64,000 nt of DNA from Xanthobacteraceae bacterium (GCA_029239875.1 JARBUD010000009.1:62001-126000), one strand, 5' to 3'. Counted from the first letter of the stretch, positions 1 through 10,382 are shown. Program-made: numbers and translations. Notes: generated by a model from the letters alone, not told the origin.

Positions 1-3000
1 TCGCTGCATCTCGACACGCTGAACGAGCATATCGACTTCGAGGCGCTCAACCTCGTCCCCGCGGCCGAGCCGCGTTCGCTCGACGCCGAATCCCGCGTGG
101 CCGGAATCTCCTCCTTCGGCTTCGGCGGCACCAATGCCCACGCCGTCATCCGCCTGCCGGAGCCGCATGAGCTTCCGGCGCGCGGCGCGCTCCCCTCCGC
201 GCCGGTGCTGATGATCTCGGCGCACGACCCGCACGCCCTCTCCGCCCTCGCCGAGACCTATGCCGACCGCCTCGAGCAGGAGCCGGCTCCCGAGCGCCTC
301 GCCCATGCCGCCGCGCATGGGAGGGCGCGGCTGCCGCACCGCCTCGCCGTCTCGCTCAAGGACCCCGATGCGCCGGCGAAGCTGCGCCGCATCGCCCGCG
401 GCACCGGCGAAGGCGCCCTGCTGCGCGGCGCCGCGCGCGGTTCCGGTTCCGGCGTCGCCTTCGTCTTCACCGGCAATGGCGGGCAATATGCCGGCATGGG
501 CCGCGCCGCCTGGCAGGCGAGCCCCGCCTTCCGCGATGCCGTCGAAGAGATCGACGCGCTGTTCGAGCCGCTCGCCGGCTGGTCGCTGGCCGAGGCCTTC
601 CGCCAGCCGCCGAACGAAGCCAAGCTCGCCGCCACCGAGATCGCCCAGCCGCTGATCTTCGCGCTGGAAGTCGCCGTCGCCCGCACGCTGATGGCGAATG
701 GCTGCATGCCGGCGGCCGTGCTCGGCCACAGCGTTGGCGAGATCGCCGCCGCTCACATCGCCGGCGCGCTCAGCCTGTCCGACGCCACCCATCTCATCTA
801 CTGGCGCAGCCAGCTGCAGGGCGAGACCCGCGGCAGCGGCGTGATGGCCTTCCTGATGGCGAGCCCCATCCAAGCCGGCGAGCTGATCGCCGCCGCCGCC
901 CAGCCGGAGGTGGTCATCGGCGCCGTCAACGCGCCGAAGGGCGTGACGCTGTCCGGCCCGGCCGCGGCGGTCGACGCGGTGTTGCGCCTTGCCCGCCGCC
1001 GGGGCGTGGTCGGCAAGCGCCTCGGCATCGACTACGCCTTCCATTCGCCGGCCATGGGGCCGCTCTACGAGCAGCTCTTCGAGGTGCTCACCGTGCTGGT
1101 GCCGCGCGCGCCGGCGATCCCCTTCCTCTCCGGCGTCACCGGCGAGCCGATCGAGGACGCCTCGCTCGACGCCTATTACTGGTGGGACAATATCCGCCAG
1201 CCGGTGCAGTTCGACGCGGCGGTACGAGCCGCGGCGCGCGACAGCTCCGTCGGCATCTTCCTGGAGATCGGGCCGAAGGCCGTGCTGACCGGCTTCCTGC
1301 GCGAGATCCTCGCCGATGCCGGGCGCCCCGCCACCGTGCTCGCCTCGCTGCAGGAGAAGGACACCGCCGGCGAGGACCCGATCGAGCGCACCCTCCTCGC
1401 CGCGCTGGTCAACGGCGCGACGGTGGATGAGGAGCAGCTCTTCGGTCCGGCTACGCCGCCCGGCCGCATCGAACTGCCCAAGACGCCCTGGCACCGCCAG
1501 CCGATCCGTCCGCCGCGCACGGCCGAGGCGATCGATCTCATCGGCGCCGGCACCGAGGATCATCCGCTGCTCGGGGCTCGGCTGCTCGGCGACGGCTGCG
1601 AATGGCGCGGCACGCTCGACATCGAATCCCGTCCCTTCCTCGCCGACCACAAGGTCGGCGGCCATGTCGTCGTGCCGGCGACCGCCCTCGCCGAGATGGC
1701 GCTGGCGGCCGGCCGCGGCGCGCTCGGCACCGACCGGCTGCGGCTGGAGGAGTTCGCCATCCTCTCGGCGCTGCGCCTTTCCGCCGGCGAGAGCCTGGAG
1801 ACGCGCGTCGCCATCGACGCCGAGGGCGGCGTCGCCCTCTCCTCCCGCGCCCGCGGTTCGCAGGAGTGGAGCCTGCATGCCCGCGGCCGCGTGCTGACCG
1901 ACAGCGGCGCGATCGTCCCGCTGGCTCCGTCGCCTGTGGTAGATGGCGAAAGCGAGCTCGACGTCGAGGCGCTCTACGCCGCCGCCGCCCGGCTCGGGCT
2001 CGATTACGGGCCGGCCTTCCGGCTCGTGCGCTCGGCCCGGCGCTCCGGTGCCGAGATCCATCTCGACCTTGCCGCCTCCGAGGCGGTGAAGGGCCCCTAT
2101 CTCCTGCCGCCCACCCTGGCGGACGCCGCGTTGCACGGCCTCGTCCTGGCGGCCGAGGGCCTGCCGACCAAGGCCGGCACGGCGTTTCTGCCCATCCGCT
2201 TCGCGGCGCTGACCGTACGCGGCTCTACACCGCCGGTGCGCGCTACGCTGACAATACGCCGCGCCAGCCCGCGGGCGCTGGAGCTCGACGTCGCGCTGTT
2301 CGACGGGACCGACGTCGAGACCGCCCGCATCGAGGGCGTCGAACTCAGGGCGGTGGCGCTCGCCGCCGAGGACGAGCTCGACCATGATTTCCGCCAGACC
2401 TATGTCCGGCTCGGTCCGGCGCGCACGGAAGCCGGCCGTCGCATCGACGCCTTCCTCGACGCCGCCGGCGACGTGCCGACCGCTGACGATGCGCTGATGC
2501 TGGACGCGCTCGCCTATGCCATCGCCCATCGCGCGGCGGCCGAGGTCGCGGGCGAGGAGATGCTGGCGACCGAGCGTCTCGACATCGAGGCGCTGATCGC
2601 CGAGGGCCGGCTTTCCACCGAGCGCCGCGCGGCCTTCCTGTCGCTGCTCGACCTGTTGGCCGAGGGCGGGCTCGCCCGTTACGCGCCGGAGGAGGGCTGG
2701 CGTGTGCTGCCGCAGAGCGACCTGCCCACGCCCGAGCCGCTGCTGCACGAGATCGCGCTGATCGCTCCCGACCGCGCCGCCGAGCTCGCCATCGGCGCTC
2801 GTCTCGCCGTCGACCTCGCCTCGCATCTGCGCGGTGCCGTCGCCCTCACCCACGCCCCCGGTCTCGTCGACCAGTGGGAAGCGGCCTCGCCGGCCGCCCG
2901 CGCCATGGCCGAGCAGGCGGCGGCGCTGGTTGCCGACGCCGCGCGTGATCTCGACGCGCCGCTGGCCGTTCTGGTGGCGGAGCGCCACGGCACCGTGCTG

Positions 3001-6000
3001 GAAGCGCTGCGGCCGCTGGCGCAGACCGGCACCATCACCCTCACGATCCTGCCCGCCGACACCACGGCCCGCCCCCACCTCGCCGACCGCGTGAGTCCGT
3101 CCGAGGGCATCACGCTGTGCGAGGAAGAGGCCCTGCCCGCCGTCGACCTCGTGCTCCATGCCGATCCGCGCCAGCCGCTCGATCCCGCCGGCGAGCTCGG
3201 CCGGCGCCTCGGCGCCGCGTTGCGGCCCGGCGGTGCGCTCGTCGCGCTCGGCTTCGCGGCGAGCGGCTTCGCGCGGCTGCTGACCATCGACGCGCCCGCC
3301 GGCACCGTGCGCGGCGAGCGCCGGCTGCGCAGCGCCCGGGCGGCGACGGACATTGCGGTGATCGGTGCTCCGACCTCGGACCTGCCCGACCACCGGGTGG
3401 TTGGGGAGGCCATGTTGGCCTTGCTGAGGGAGGATGCGCGCTCATGCCTGGTTTCGGACACCGGTCACGTACTCGACCTCGATCTGTCGTCGCCGACCGT
3501 GCGAAGCGGCGCCGTGCTGGTGTGCAGGCCGGCGCCCGGCGCGGACGCCGCCTCGCTCGCAGCCGCGATGGACGAGGCACGCGCGGTGCTGGAAGTCCTT
3601 CGCGACGGCGCCGAGGCCGGCTCTCCCGCCCTGCGCCTGCTGGTCGACGGCGACCCGCTCGGCGGCTCTCCGGCCGCCGCCGCGCTGTGGGCCTTCGCCC
3701 GCACGGCGATGAACGAATATCCCGATCTCGACGTCAGGCTGATCGCTCTCGACCGGACCGTCGTCGACGACGCGGCGACGAGCGAATTGGCGCGCGCGGT
3801 CGTCGGGCTGCCCGGCGAGCGCGAGCTGGTGCTTGACGCGCACGGCCTCAAGGCCGTCCGCCTCGCCCCGGCGGCGCCGGAGCGCGCCTCGGATTCCGGG
3901 GCGGCCGCCCGGCTCGCCATGCAGCGGCCGGGCTCGCTCGACCGCCTCGTGTGGCGGGCGGAACCGCGCCGTGCGCCGGAAGCCGGCGAGATCGAGATCG
4001 AGATCGCCGCCGCCGCGCTGAATTTCCGCGACGTGATGTTCGCGCAGGGGCTGATCGGCGACGACATGCTCGCCAGCGGTTTCGCCGGCCCGACCCTTGG
4101 TTTCGAGTGCGCCGGCAGGGTGGTGCGCGTCGGCGAGGGCGTCGCCGACATCCGGCCCGGCGACGAGATCGTCGCCTTCGCGCCCGGCTCCTTCGCCACG
4201 CACACGACCGTGCCCGCCGCCGCGGTGCTGCCGGTGCCTGCAGGCGTATCGCTGGATGCCGCGGCGACGCTGCCGGTCGCCTTCCTCACCGCCTGGTACG
4301 GCCTCGTGCATTGCGCGCGGCTGGAAGCCGGTGAGACCGTGCTCATCCATGGCGCCGCCGGCGGCGTCGGGTTGGCGGCGATGCAGATCGCCAAGGCGCG
4401 GGGCGCGCGGATCGTCGCCACCGCCGGTTCGCCGGAGAAGCGCGCTCTCGTCCGCCTCTACGGCGCCGACGCGGTGTACGATTCCCGCGACACCCGGTTC
4501 GCCGAGACGCTGCGCGCCGAGGGCGGCTGCGACGTGGTGCTGAACTCGCTGGCGGGACGGCCGATGGAGCTGTCGCTGCGGGCGCTGAAGCCCTTCGGGC
4601 GCTTCATCGAGCTCGGCAAGCGCGACTTCGTGGCGAACACCAGCATCGGCCTGCGGCCCTTCGCGCGGAACCTCACCTATTTCGGCGTCGATGCCGACCA
4701 GCTCATCGCCGCCCGGCCGGCGCTGGCGCAGCAGGTGCTGGATGAGCTCCGCCGCCTGTTCGAGGCCGGCACGCTGCGGCCCCTGCCCCATCGCGTCTTC
4801 GCGGCGGACGACGTGCGCGCCGCCTTCCGGCTGATGCAGGGCTCGGGGCATGTCGGCAAGATCCTGGTCCGCCCGCCCACCGAAGTCTCCGCCATCCCGG
4901 CGGAAAAGCCCGTCTTCACGGCGTCGGCCGAGGGCGTGCATGTCGTGGTCGGCGGCACCGGCGGCTTCGGCCGCGAGACCGCGCGCTGGCTGGCCGAGCG
5001 GGGCGCGAAGCACATCGTCGTCGCCTCGCGCCGCGGCGTGATCGACCCGCCGCTGGCAGTGGACGGCGCCGAGATCGTCGCCGAGAGCCTCGACGTGCGC
5101 GATGCGCGCGCCTGCGCGGCGTTCGTCGCGGAGCTTCGCGCGCGCCATGGCCGCATCGCGGGCTTGATCCACACCGCCATGGTGCTGGACGACGCGCTGA
5201 TCCGCGATCTCGACTTTGACCGCTTCGAGGAGGTGCTGGCGCCCAAGGTTGACGGCGCCCGCAATCTCGACGCCGCGACCGCCGGGCTCGATCTCGACTA
5301 TTTCGTGCTGTTCTCCTCGGCCACGACACTGATCGGCAATCCCGGCCAGGCGGCCTATGTCGCGGCGAACGCCTATCTCGAAGGCCTCGCCCGCCGTCGC
5401 CGCGACGAGGGCCGGCCGGCGCTCGCCATCGCCTGGGGCGCGATCTCCGACGCCGGCGTGCTGGCGCGCAACGCCGCCACCTCCGAGAAGCTGAGCCGCC
5501 GGCTCGGCCTCGGTATGCTCACCGCCTCCGCCGCACTGGAGCATCTCGGCGCCTGCCTGGCCGATGAAGCCACGCCGCCGGTCGCGGTGCATGCACCGGT
5601 CGACTGGCGTGTGGCGCGCGAACTGGCGGTGATGGGCGGGGCGAGCTTCGCCGCGTTGCGCCCCGCCATCGAGGATGCCGCCGCCGCGGCCGGCGAGGCG
5701 GACCTGCTCGCCCTCATCCATGGCCAGAGCGACGGCGAGGCGCGGGCGACGGTGTTGCGCCTGCTCACCGGCGAACTCGCCCGCATCCTGCGCCTGCCGG
5801 CCGAGACCATCGAGCCCTCGCGCCCGCTCAGCGAGATAGGCATGGATTCGCTGATGGGGCTGGAGCTGGACATGGAGATGCAGCGCCGCCACAAGGTCGC
5901 GCTGCCCATGCTCGGCCTCGGCGCCGGCGCCACCTTGGAGGACGTGACCGACAAGGTGCTGCGCAAGCTGCGCCCCTCCGCCGAGGCCGCGGGCGGCGAC

Positions 6001-6147
6001 GCGCCCGCCGCAGGGATACAGCTCCCCGAGGAAGGCGCCGGGCTGATCGACCGCCATCTGCGGATCGAGCCGACGGCGGCCGCCATCCAGTCGCTGCAAG
6101 CCAAGGCATCGGCCGACAGCCGGCGCGACGGGAGCCTGTTGCGATGA
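1..6147 (+). CDS. Type I polyketide synthase, RkpA-like (5' truncated)
   Basis: The frame is open from the first base, so the N-terminus (most of the ketosynthase) lies outside the window; the GTG at 97 is internal, because the GTNAH ketosynthase motif (near residue 47) follows it directly. About 2048 residues are visible. Domain order: end of KS; acyltransferase with GHSVGE (Ser near residue 244); dehydratase with HxxxGxxxxP (His near 550) and a DxxxH motif near 708; a linker of several hundred residues without a clear motif; enoylreductase with a GxxGG nucleotide loop near 1455; ketoreductase with GGTGGFG near 1651 and catalytic Tyr near 1786; acyl carrier protein with GMDSL (Ser near 1950). 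All reductive domains look intact, so a fully reduced acyl chain is expected. The stop overlaps the oxoamine synthase start (ATGA). Rhizobial RkpA, which acts in K-antigen production, has this kind of architecture and neighbour. The link to a capsule lipid is inference. Confidence 0.9.
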   Translation, partial: SLHLDTLNEHIDFEALNLVPAAEPRSLDAESRVAGISSFGFGGTNAHAVIRLPEPHELPARGALPSAPVLMISAHDPHALSALAETYADRLEQEPAPERLAHAAAHGRARLPHRLAVSLKDPDAPAKLRRIARGTGEGALLRGAARGSGSGVAFVFTGNGGQYAGMGRAAWQASPAFRDAVEEIDALFEPLAGWSLAEAFRQPPNEAKLAATEIAQPLIFALEVAVARTLMANGCMPAAVLGHSVGEIAAAHIAGALSLSDATHLIYWRSQLQGETRGSGVMAFLMASPIQAGELIAAAAQPEVVIGAVNAPKGVTLSGPAAAVDAVLRLARRRGVVGKRLGIDYAFHSPAMGPLYEQLFEVLTVLVPRAPAIPFLSGVTGEPIEDASLDAYYWWDNIRQPVQFDAAVRAAARDSSVGIFLEIGPKAVLTGFLREILADAGRPATVLASLQEKDTAGEDPIERTLLAALVNGATVDEEQLFGPATPPGRIELPKTPWHRQPIRPPRTAEAIDLIGAGTEDHPLLGARLLGDGCEWRGTLDIESRPFLADHKVGGHVVVPATALAEMALAAGRGALGTDRLRLEEFAILSALRLSAGESLETRVAIDAEGGVALSSRARGSQEWSLHARGRVLTDSGAIVPLAPSPVVDGESELDVEALYAAAARLGLDYGPAFRLVRSARRSGAEIHLDLAASEAVKGPYLLPPTLADAALHGLVLAAEGLPTKAGTAFLPIRFAALTVRGSTPPVRATLTIRRASPRALELDVALFDGTDVETARIEGVELRAVALAAEDELDHDFRQTYVRLGPARTEAGRRIDAFLDAAGDVPTADDALMLDALAYAIAHRAAAEVAGEEMLATERLDIEALIAEGRLSTERRAAFLSLLDLLAEGGLARYAPEEGWRVLPQSDLPTPEPLLHEIALIAPDRAAELAIGARLAVDLASHLRGAVALTHAPGLVDQWEAASPAARAMAEQAAALVADAARDLDAPLAVLVAERHGTVLEALRPLAQTGTITLTILPADTTARPHLADRVSPSEGITLCEEEALPAVDLVLHADPRQPLDPAGELGRRLGAALRPGGALVALGFAASGFARLLTIDAPAGTVRGERRLRSARAATDIAVIGAPTSDLPDHRVVGEAMLALLREDARSCLVSDTGHVLDLDLSSPTVRSGAVLVCRPAPGADAASLAAAMDEARAVLEVLRDGAEAGSPALRLLVDGDPLGGSPAAAALWAFARTAMNEYPDLDVRLIALDRTVVDDAATSELARAVVGLPGERELVLDAHGLKAVRLAPAAPERASDSGAAARLAMQRPGSLDRLVWRAEPRRAPEAGEIEIEIAAAALNFRDVMFAQGLIGDDMLASGFAGPTLGFECAGRVVRVGEGVADIRPGDEIVAFAPGSFATHTTVPAAAVLPVPAGVSLDAAATLPVAFLTAWYGLVHCARLEAGETVLIHGAAGGVGLAAMQIAKARGARIVATAGSPEKRALVRLYGADAVYDSRDTRFAETLRAEGGCDVVLNSLAGRPMELSLRALKPFGRFIELGKRDFVANTSIGLRPFARNLTYFGVDADQLIAARPALAQQVLDELRRLFEAGTLRPLPHRVFAADDVRAAFRLMQGSGHVGKILVRPPTEVSAIPAEKPVFTASAEGVHVVVGGTGGFGRETARWLAERGAKHIVVASRRGVIDPPLAVDGAEIVAESLDVRDARACAAFVAELRARHGRIAGLIHTAMVLDDALIRDLDFDRFEEVLAPKVDGARNLDAATAGLDLDYFVLFSSATTLIGNPGQAAYVAANAYLEGLARRRRDEGRPALAIAWGAISDAGVLARNAATSEKLSRRLGLGMLTASAALEHLGACLADEATPPVAVHAPVDWRVARELAVMGGASFAALRPAIEDAAAAAGEADLLALIHGQSDGEARATVLRLLTGELARILRLPAETIEPSRPLSEIGMDSLMGLELDMEMQRRHKVALPMLGLGAGATLEDVTDKVLRKLRPSAEAAGGDAPAAGIQLPEEGAGLIDRHLRIEPTAAAIQSLQAKASADSRRDGSLLR

Positions 6148-7538
6148 CCCTGCACAATAACGGCATCCACCTCGACGACGCGGCGCGGGCCGCCCTGCTC
6201 GCCCGCATGCGCGAGCGTACAGCCGAGGTCGATGCCGCCCCCGCCATGCCGGCCTACGACACCTCCTTCGAGACGCTGCCCGGCTATGAGGAATTGCTGC
6301 TGGTGCGCTCCACCGGCGAGGCGCTCGGCATCTCCAACCCGTTCTTCCGCCCGCATGAGGGACGCGCCGGCCCCCTCAGCCGCATCGACGGGCGCGAGGT
6401 GATCAACTTCGCCTCCTACGACTATCTCGGCCTGAACGGCCATCCGGAGGTGCGCCGGGCCGCGCAGGAGGCGATCGAGCACTACGGCACCAGCGTCTCG
6501 GCGAGCCGTCTGGTGGCCGGCGAGCGTCCCATCCACCGTGCTCTGGAAGCGCGGCTCGCCGGCCTGCACCGGGCGGACGATGCCGTCGTCTTCGTCTCCG
6601 GCCATGCCGCCAACGTCACCACCATCGGAACACTTGTCGGGCCTGAGGATGCGGTGTTCCACGACACGCTTATCCATAACAGCGTGATCGTCGGCGCCCA
6701 GCTCGCCGGAGCCACGCGCCGGCCCTTCCCGCACAACGATCTCGACGCGCTGGAGCGCATCCTCGCCGCCGAGCGCCCGCGCTACCGCCGGGCGCTGACC
6801 GTGGTCGAGGGCCTCTACTCCATGGACGGCGACATACCCGACCTCGCCCGGCTGATCGAGCTCAAGCAGCGCTTCGGTGCCTGGCTGATGGTCGACGAGG
6901 CGCACAGCATCGGCGTGCTCGGCGCGGGCGGTCGCGGCGCGGCCGAGTTGCTTGGGCTCGATCCGGGGCTGGTCGACATCTGGATGGGCACGCTGTCGAA
7001 GTCGCTCGCCTCCTGCGGCGGCTACATCGCCGGGCCGCAGGCGATGATCGACTATCTGAAGGTCTCCGCGCCGGGCTTCGTCTACAGCGTCGGCCTGCCG
7101 CCGGCGGCGGCGGGGGCGGCGCTGGCCGCGCTCGACGCCATGGAGCGCGAGACCGGACGCATCGCGACGCTGCAGGCCAATGCCCGGCATTTCCTCGAGG
7201 CGGCGCAGGAGGCGGGCCTCTCCACAGGCACCGCCGAGGGCCACGCCATCGTGCCGATCATGGTGGGGGATTCGCTCAAAGCCGTGCTGCTCTCCGAGCG
7301 GCTGTTGGCGCGCGGCGTCAACGTGCTGCCGATCATCCATCCGGCCGTGCCGCACCGCTCCGCGCGGCTGCGCTTCTTCATCACCGCCGCCCATGCCCGC
7401 GAGCAGCTCGACGAGGCCGTGCGCGTGCTCATCGAGGAGATCGACGAGTGTTCCCGCCTTCTCGCCGCGCTGGGGTTCGGCGGCGTGGAGGATGGGGAAG
7501 ACGCGGACGCCGTGCCTGTTCCGGAGTGGAGGAAGTGA
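6144..7538 (+). CDS. Alpha-oxoamine synthase (AONS/KBL/SPT family), RkpG-like
   Basis: A 464-residue PLP-dependent fold-type I enzyme. Family members condense an amino acid with an acyl thioester, with loss of CO2. Visible motifs are NFASYDYLG, the Asp-containing MVDEAHSIG and GTLSKSLAS, whose Lys (about residue 286) should form the aldimine with PLP. About 60 extra residues precede the usual core start. The start overlaps the PKS stop by 4 bp, so translational coupling is likely, and the acyl carrier protein of the PKS is the obvious acyl donor. The same pairing occurs in rhizobial rkp clusters (RkpA/RkpG). It could make a long-chain amino-ketone. It is not expected to be BioF, because no biotin genes are nearby. 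Confidence 0.88.
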   Translation: MTLHNNGIHLDDAARAALLARMRERTAEVDAAPAMPAYDTSFETLPGYEELLLVRSTGEALGISNPFFRPHEGRAGPLSRIDGREVINFASYDYLGLNGHPEVRRAAQEAIEHYGTSVSASRLVAGERPIHRALEARLAGLHRADDAVVFVSGHAANVTTIGTLVGPEDAVFHDTLIHNSVIVGAQLAGATRRPFPHNDLDALERILAAERPRYRRALTVVEGLYSMDGDIPDLARLIELKQRFGAWLMVDEAHSIGVLGAGGRGAAELLGLDPGLVDIWMGTLSKSLASCGGYIAGPQAMIDYLKVSAPGFVYSVGLPPAAAGAALAALDAMERETGRIATLQANARHFLEAAQEAGLSTGTAEGHAIVPIMVGDSLKAVLLSERLLARGVNVLPIIHPAVPHRSARLRFFITAAHAREQLDEAVRVLIEEIDECSRLLAALGFGGVEDGEDADAVPVPEWRK

Positions 7539-7539
7539 C

Positions 7540-8982
7540 ATGAAGGTCGTGCTCGACATTACTCGGCTGCTGCGGCGCTCGTCGCAGGCGACGCCCACGG
7601 GCATCGACCGCGTCGAGCTCGCCTATGCCCGCCATCTGCTCGGCGCCCGCCACTACCAGGACCGTGCCGCCTTCGTCGCGCGGGTACGCGCCTCGACCTG
7701 GTATCTCGACGCCGAGACCGTCTCCGCCTTCGTCGAGACGCTGGTGCAGCGCTGGAGGCTGTCCGAGGGACGGATCACGCGGCGCGAGCTGGCGGATGTC
7801 GAGCGCTTCCTCGAGCTGGAGCCGGGCGGCCTGTTCGGCAACGAGCCGGAGCCGCCGCCGCGCTCATCGCTGCCGGACGTGCTGCCGGCGGTCAAGCGTC
7901 TGTTCTCGCCGGTGAACCTGCTGCCGCGGCTGCTGCGCCCGCGCAATTCGCAGGGCGCGGTCTATCTCAACGTCTCGCATGAGGGGCTGAATTCCATCAA
8001 CGGCGTGCGCTCGATGGTGCGCGGCCATGGCCTCAAGCCCATGTATCTCGTGCACGACCTCATTCCCCTCACCCATCCGGAATATGTCCGGCCGGGGGAC
8101 GCGGAGAAGCATGAGACGCGCATGCGCACCGTGCTCGCCTCCGCCGAGGCGATCATCTGCAACTCGCAGCACACGCTGGACCAGCTCTCCGCCTTCGCCG
8201 AGCGCAACGACATGGGCGTGCCGCCCAGCATCGTCAGCCCGCTCGGGATCGAGGACGAGTTCGGCGCCGACGAGCCGGCAGCGCCGGAAGTGCCGCCCTT
8301 CTTCCTCACGGTAGGCACCATCGAGCCGCGCAAGAACCACCTCGTGCTGCTGCATGCCTGGCGGGTGCTGGTCGAGAAGCTGGGCCCGAAGGCGCCGAAG
8401 CTGATCATCGTCGGCCGCCGCGGCTGGGAGAACGAGAACGTCATCGACATCATCGAGCGCTGCCAGACGCTCGGCGACCATGTGCTGGAGTGCAACCGGC
8501 TGCCGGACATGCATCTGCGCCGGCTGATGAAGCAGGCGCGCGGGGTGCTGTTTCCCTCCTTCGCCGAGGGCTACGGCCTGCCGCTGTTCGAGGCCATGGC
8601 GCTACGCGTGCCGGTGATCTGCTCGGATCTTCAGGCCTTCCGCGACATCGCCGGGCCGGCGCCGCGCTATCTCGACCCGATCGACGGGCTCGGCTGGGCG
8701 CGGGCGATCGAGGAATATGCCAAGCCGGACTCCGAGTTCCGCGCGTCGCAGATGCGCCAGCTCGCCGGAATCAAGATGCCGCGCTGGCGGGATCACTTCT
8801 CGATCATCGACCGCATCATCGACGTCGTCGCCGATGCCGGCGAAGTGTCGGCGTCCTCGGGAGCGTGGCGTCCCGCCGCCAGCTTCGAGCGCAGCAAGGC
8901 GTTGATCTCGGCCGGCGAACGCGTGGACGCGGGACGCTCGCTGTCCTTCGCCGCCGCCCACCCGCATTCGAGCACGAGGTAG
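7540..8982 (+). CDS. GT4-family glycosyltransferase
   Basis: A 480-residue GT-B glycosyltransferase. The C-terminal nucleotide-sugar domain shows VGTIEPRKNH and the E-x7-E motif in FAEGYGLPLFEAM. The ATG at 7540 is chosen because GGAGG lies just upstream and it follows the oxoamine synthase stop by one base; the frame is open further upstream but reads through the previous gene. The last 50 or so residues, after the normal end of the fold, are encoded opposite the 3' end of the convergent sulfatase-like gene and look low-complexity. It probably adds a sugar to the capsular glycan or its lipid acceptor; donor and acceptor cannot be read from the sequence. Confidence 0.87.
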   Translation: MKVVLDITRLLRRSSQATPTGIDRVELAYARHLLGARHYQDRAAFVARVRASTWYLDAETVSAFVETLVQRWRLSEGRITRRELADVERFLELEPGGLFGNEPEPPPRSSLPDVLPAVKRLFSPVNLLPRLLRPRNSQGAVYLNVSHEGLNSINGVRSMVRGHGLKPMYLVHDLIPLTHPEYVRPGDAEKHETRMRTVLASAEAIICNSQHTLDQLSAFAERNDMGVPPSIVSPLGIEDEFGADEPAAPEVPPFFLTVGTIEPRKNHLVLLHAWRVLVEKLGPKAPKLIIVGRRGWENENVIDIIERCQTLGDHVLECNRLPDMHLRRLMKQARGVLFPSFAEGYGLPLFEAMALRVPVICSDLQAFRDIAGPAPRYLDPIDGLGWARAIEEYAKPDSEFRASQMRQLAGIKMPRWRDHFSIIDRIIDVVADAGEVSASSGAWRPAASFERSKALISAGERVDAGRSLSFAAAHPHSSTR

Positions 8983-10382
8983 TCCGTGGCCGTATCGTCC
9001 GCGAGCCCCTCGTGCCCGGGAAGGATCGGAGCATGATCGCCGTAAAAGACCAGCAGCGAGCGGTCCGTGAGCGCGTCGAGCGCCGTCGCCACCTTGCCGA
9101 GCATCGCATCGGCATTGGCGAGGTGGCGCACGTACTGCGCGACAGGATCGTCGATGCCGGGCAGGCGGCCGGGCCCGTAGGGATCGTGCGCCTCCATGGT
9201 GACCGCCATCAGGAACAGCTCCTCGCCGGCATTGGTGGCCGCCTCGATCTCCGCGACGATGCGGCGGCCGACGGCGAGGTCGCCGACATAGGGGCCGAAG
9301 CGATCCTCGGGCGCGAAGTCCTCGTCGGTGACGAAGCGCGCGAAGCCGAGGCGGGGGATTGCCCGGTCGCGGCGGAAGAAGCGCGCATCGTGCGGGTGCA
9401 GGAAGAACGTGCGCCAGCCGGCGGCGCCGAGCGCGCGCGCCAGCGAGGCGTGCGTCAGCCGATGCGGGCGCAGATAGGGATCGAAGCGATCCATGCGCTG
9501 GCGGGCGAAGGGGATACCGGTGAGCATCTCCACTTCCGAGCGATGGGTGTAGGCGCCATAGCAGGAGACGTCGAGGCGCCCCTGCGCCAGGGCGCGGCGG
9601 CGCAGGCGGTCGATGTTCGACAGGGCGAGTTCCACACCGTAGCGGCGCAGGTCGGCGAAGGATTCCGACTGCAGGATGACGACGGCGCGATAACCGTCGG
9701 CGTTCAGCGGAACGGCGACGGGGCCGCCCTGCCCTCGTCCGTCCCGGCGCCAGACGGCGAAGCCGGCGGCCAGCGAGACCGAGAGGCCCAACGTACGGAC
9801 GAAGCGGATGGCCGGTGCGCCCAGCAATTCGGCGGTGACGTCGGGCAGCAGGCCGGCGATGCGACCGGCCAGTCTGACGAAGCCGACGGCGGCGAGGACG
9901 GCGGCCGCAAGCAGGCCGGTCTGCACGCCGCCGCTCACCGCCCGCGGCTCGATGGCGGTCCAGGCGAGGATCGCCCCGGCGAGCGTCAGCACGACGAGGC
10001 CGAGGCCGATCGCGGTCGTGCGGCCGACATAGAACAGGTCGGGATGGCGCAGCAGCGTCGGCAAGAAGCCGAGGTCGCTGAACACCAGCGGCTCGCGCAG
10101 ATAGAAATATTTGGCGCGCGAGATCACCACGAACACGCCCAACGTCACCAGCGACGCCACCATGGCGAAGAGGGGCCGCGCCGACAGGCCGAGCCACAGC
10201 AGCCAGAGCCAGGAAGCAATAAACGCTCCCACGAGATGCGCCTCGCCGGGAACCCGCGCGGCGGCATGGCGGTTCGGCGCTCCCAGCCGGTCGAGCCGGT
10301 TCGCGCCGACCAGCGTGATCGCCAGGGCCGCGAGCATCATCATTCCCGTTTGAGTGGTCTCGGCGGCCATGCCCTTGCCCAT
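8793..10382 (-). CDS. LtaS/MdoB-like membrane sulfatase-fold transferase
   Basis: About 529 residues. The N-terminal third is a set of hydrophobic segments; the C-terminal part is an alkaline-phosphatase/sulfatase domain: ILQSESFAD near its start (metal-binding Glu), CYGAYTHRSE with the likely Thr nucleophile, and FYGDHAPILPG with the Asp-His metal ligands. Family members transfer phosphoglycerol or similar groups to glycans or lipids outside the inner membrane; rhizobial rkp clusters carry a comparable membrane protein (RkpI). Possible starts are GTG 10412, ATG 10382 and ATG 10370; none has a strong Shine-Dalgarno sequence, so ATG 10382 is provisional. The 3' end overlaps the glycosyltransferase gene by 190 bp in antisense orientation. 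Confidence 0.82.
   Translation of the reverse strand: MGKGMAAETTQTGMMMLAALAITLVGANRLDRLGAPNRHAAARVPGEAHLVGAFIASWLWLLWLGLSARPLFAMVASLVTLGVFVVISRAKYFYLREPLVFSDLGFLPTLLRHPDLFYVGRTTAIGLGLVVLTLAGAILAWTAIEPRAVSGGVQTGLLAAAVLAAVGFVRLAGRIAGLLPDVTAELLGAPAIRFVRTLGLSVSLAAGFAVWRRDGRGQGGPVAVPLNADGYRAVVILQSESFADLRRYGVELALSNIDRLRRRALAQGRLDVSCYGAYTHRSEVEMLTGIPFARQRMDRFDPYLRPHRLTHASLARALGAAGWRTFFLHPHDARFFRRDRAIPRLGFARFVTDEDFAPEDRFGPYVGDLAVGRRIVAEIEAATNAGEELFLMAVTMEAHDPYGPGRLPGIDDPVAQYVRHLANADAMLGKVATALDALTDRSLLVFYGDHAPILPGHEGLADDTATDYLVLECGWAAAKDSERPASTRSPAEINALLRSKLAAGRHAPEDADTSPASATTSMMRSMIEK

Noticed and set aside
3442-6099. Minus-strand open frame of 885 codons inside the PKS gene
   Set aside because: It is a shadow of high-G+C codon bias: no domain motif, low-complexity His/Gly/Arg-rich product, and it lies antisense to clear PKS domains.
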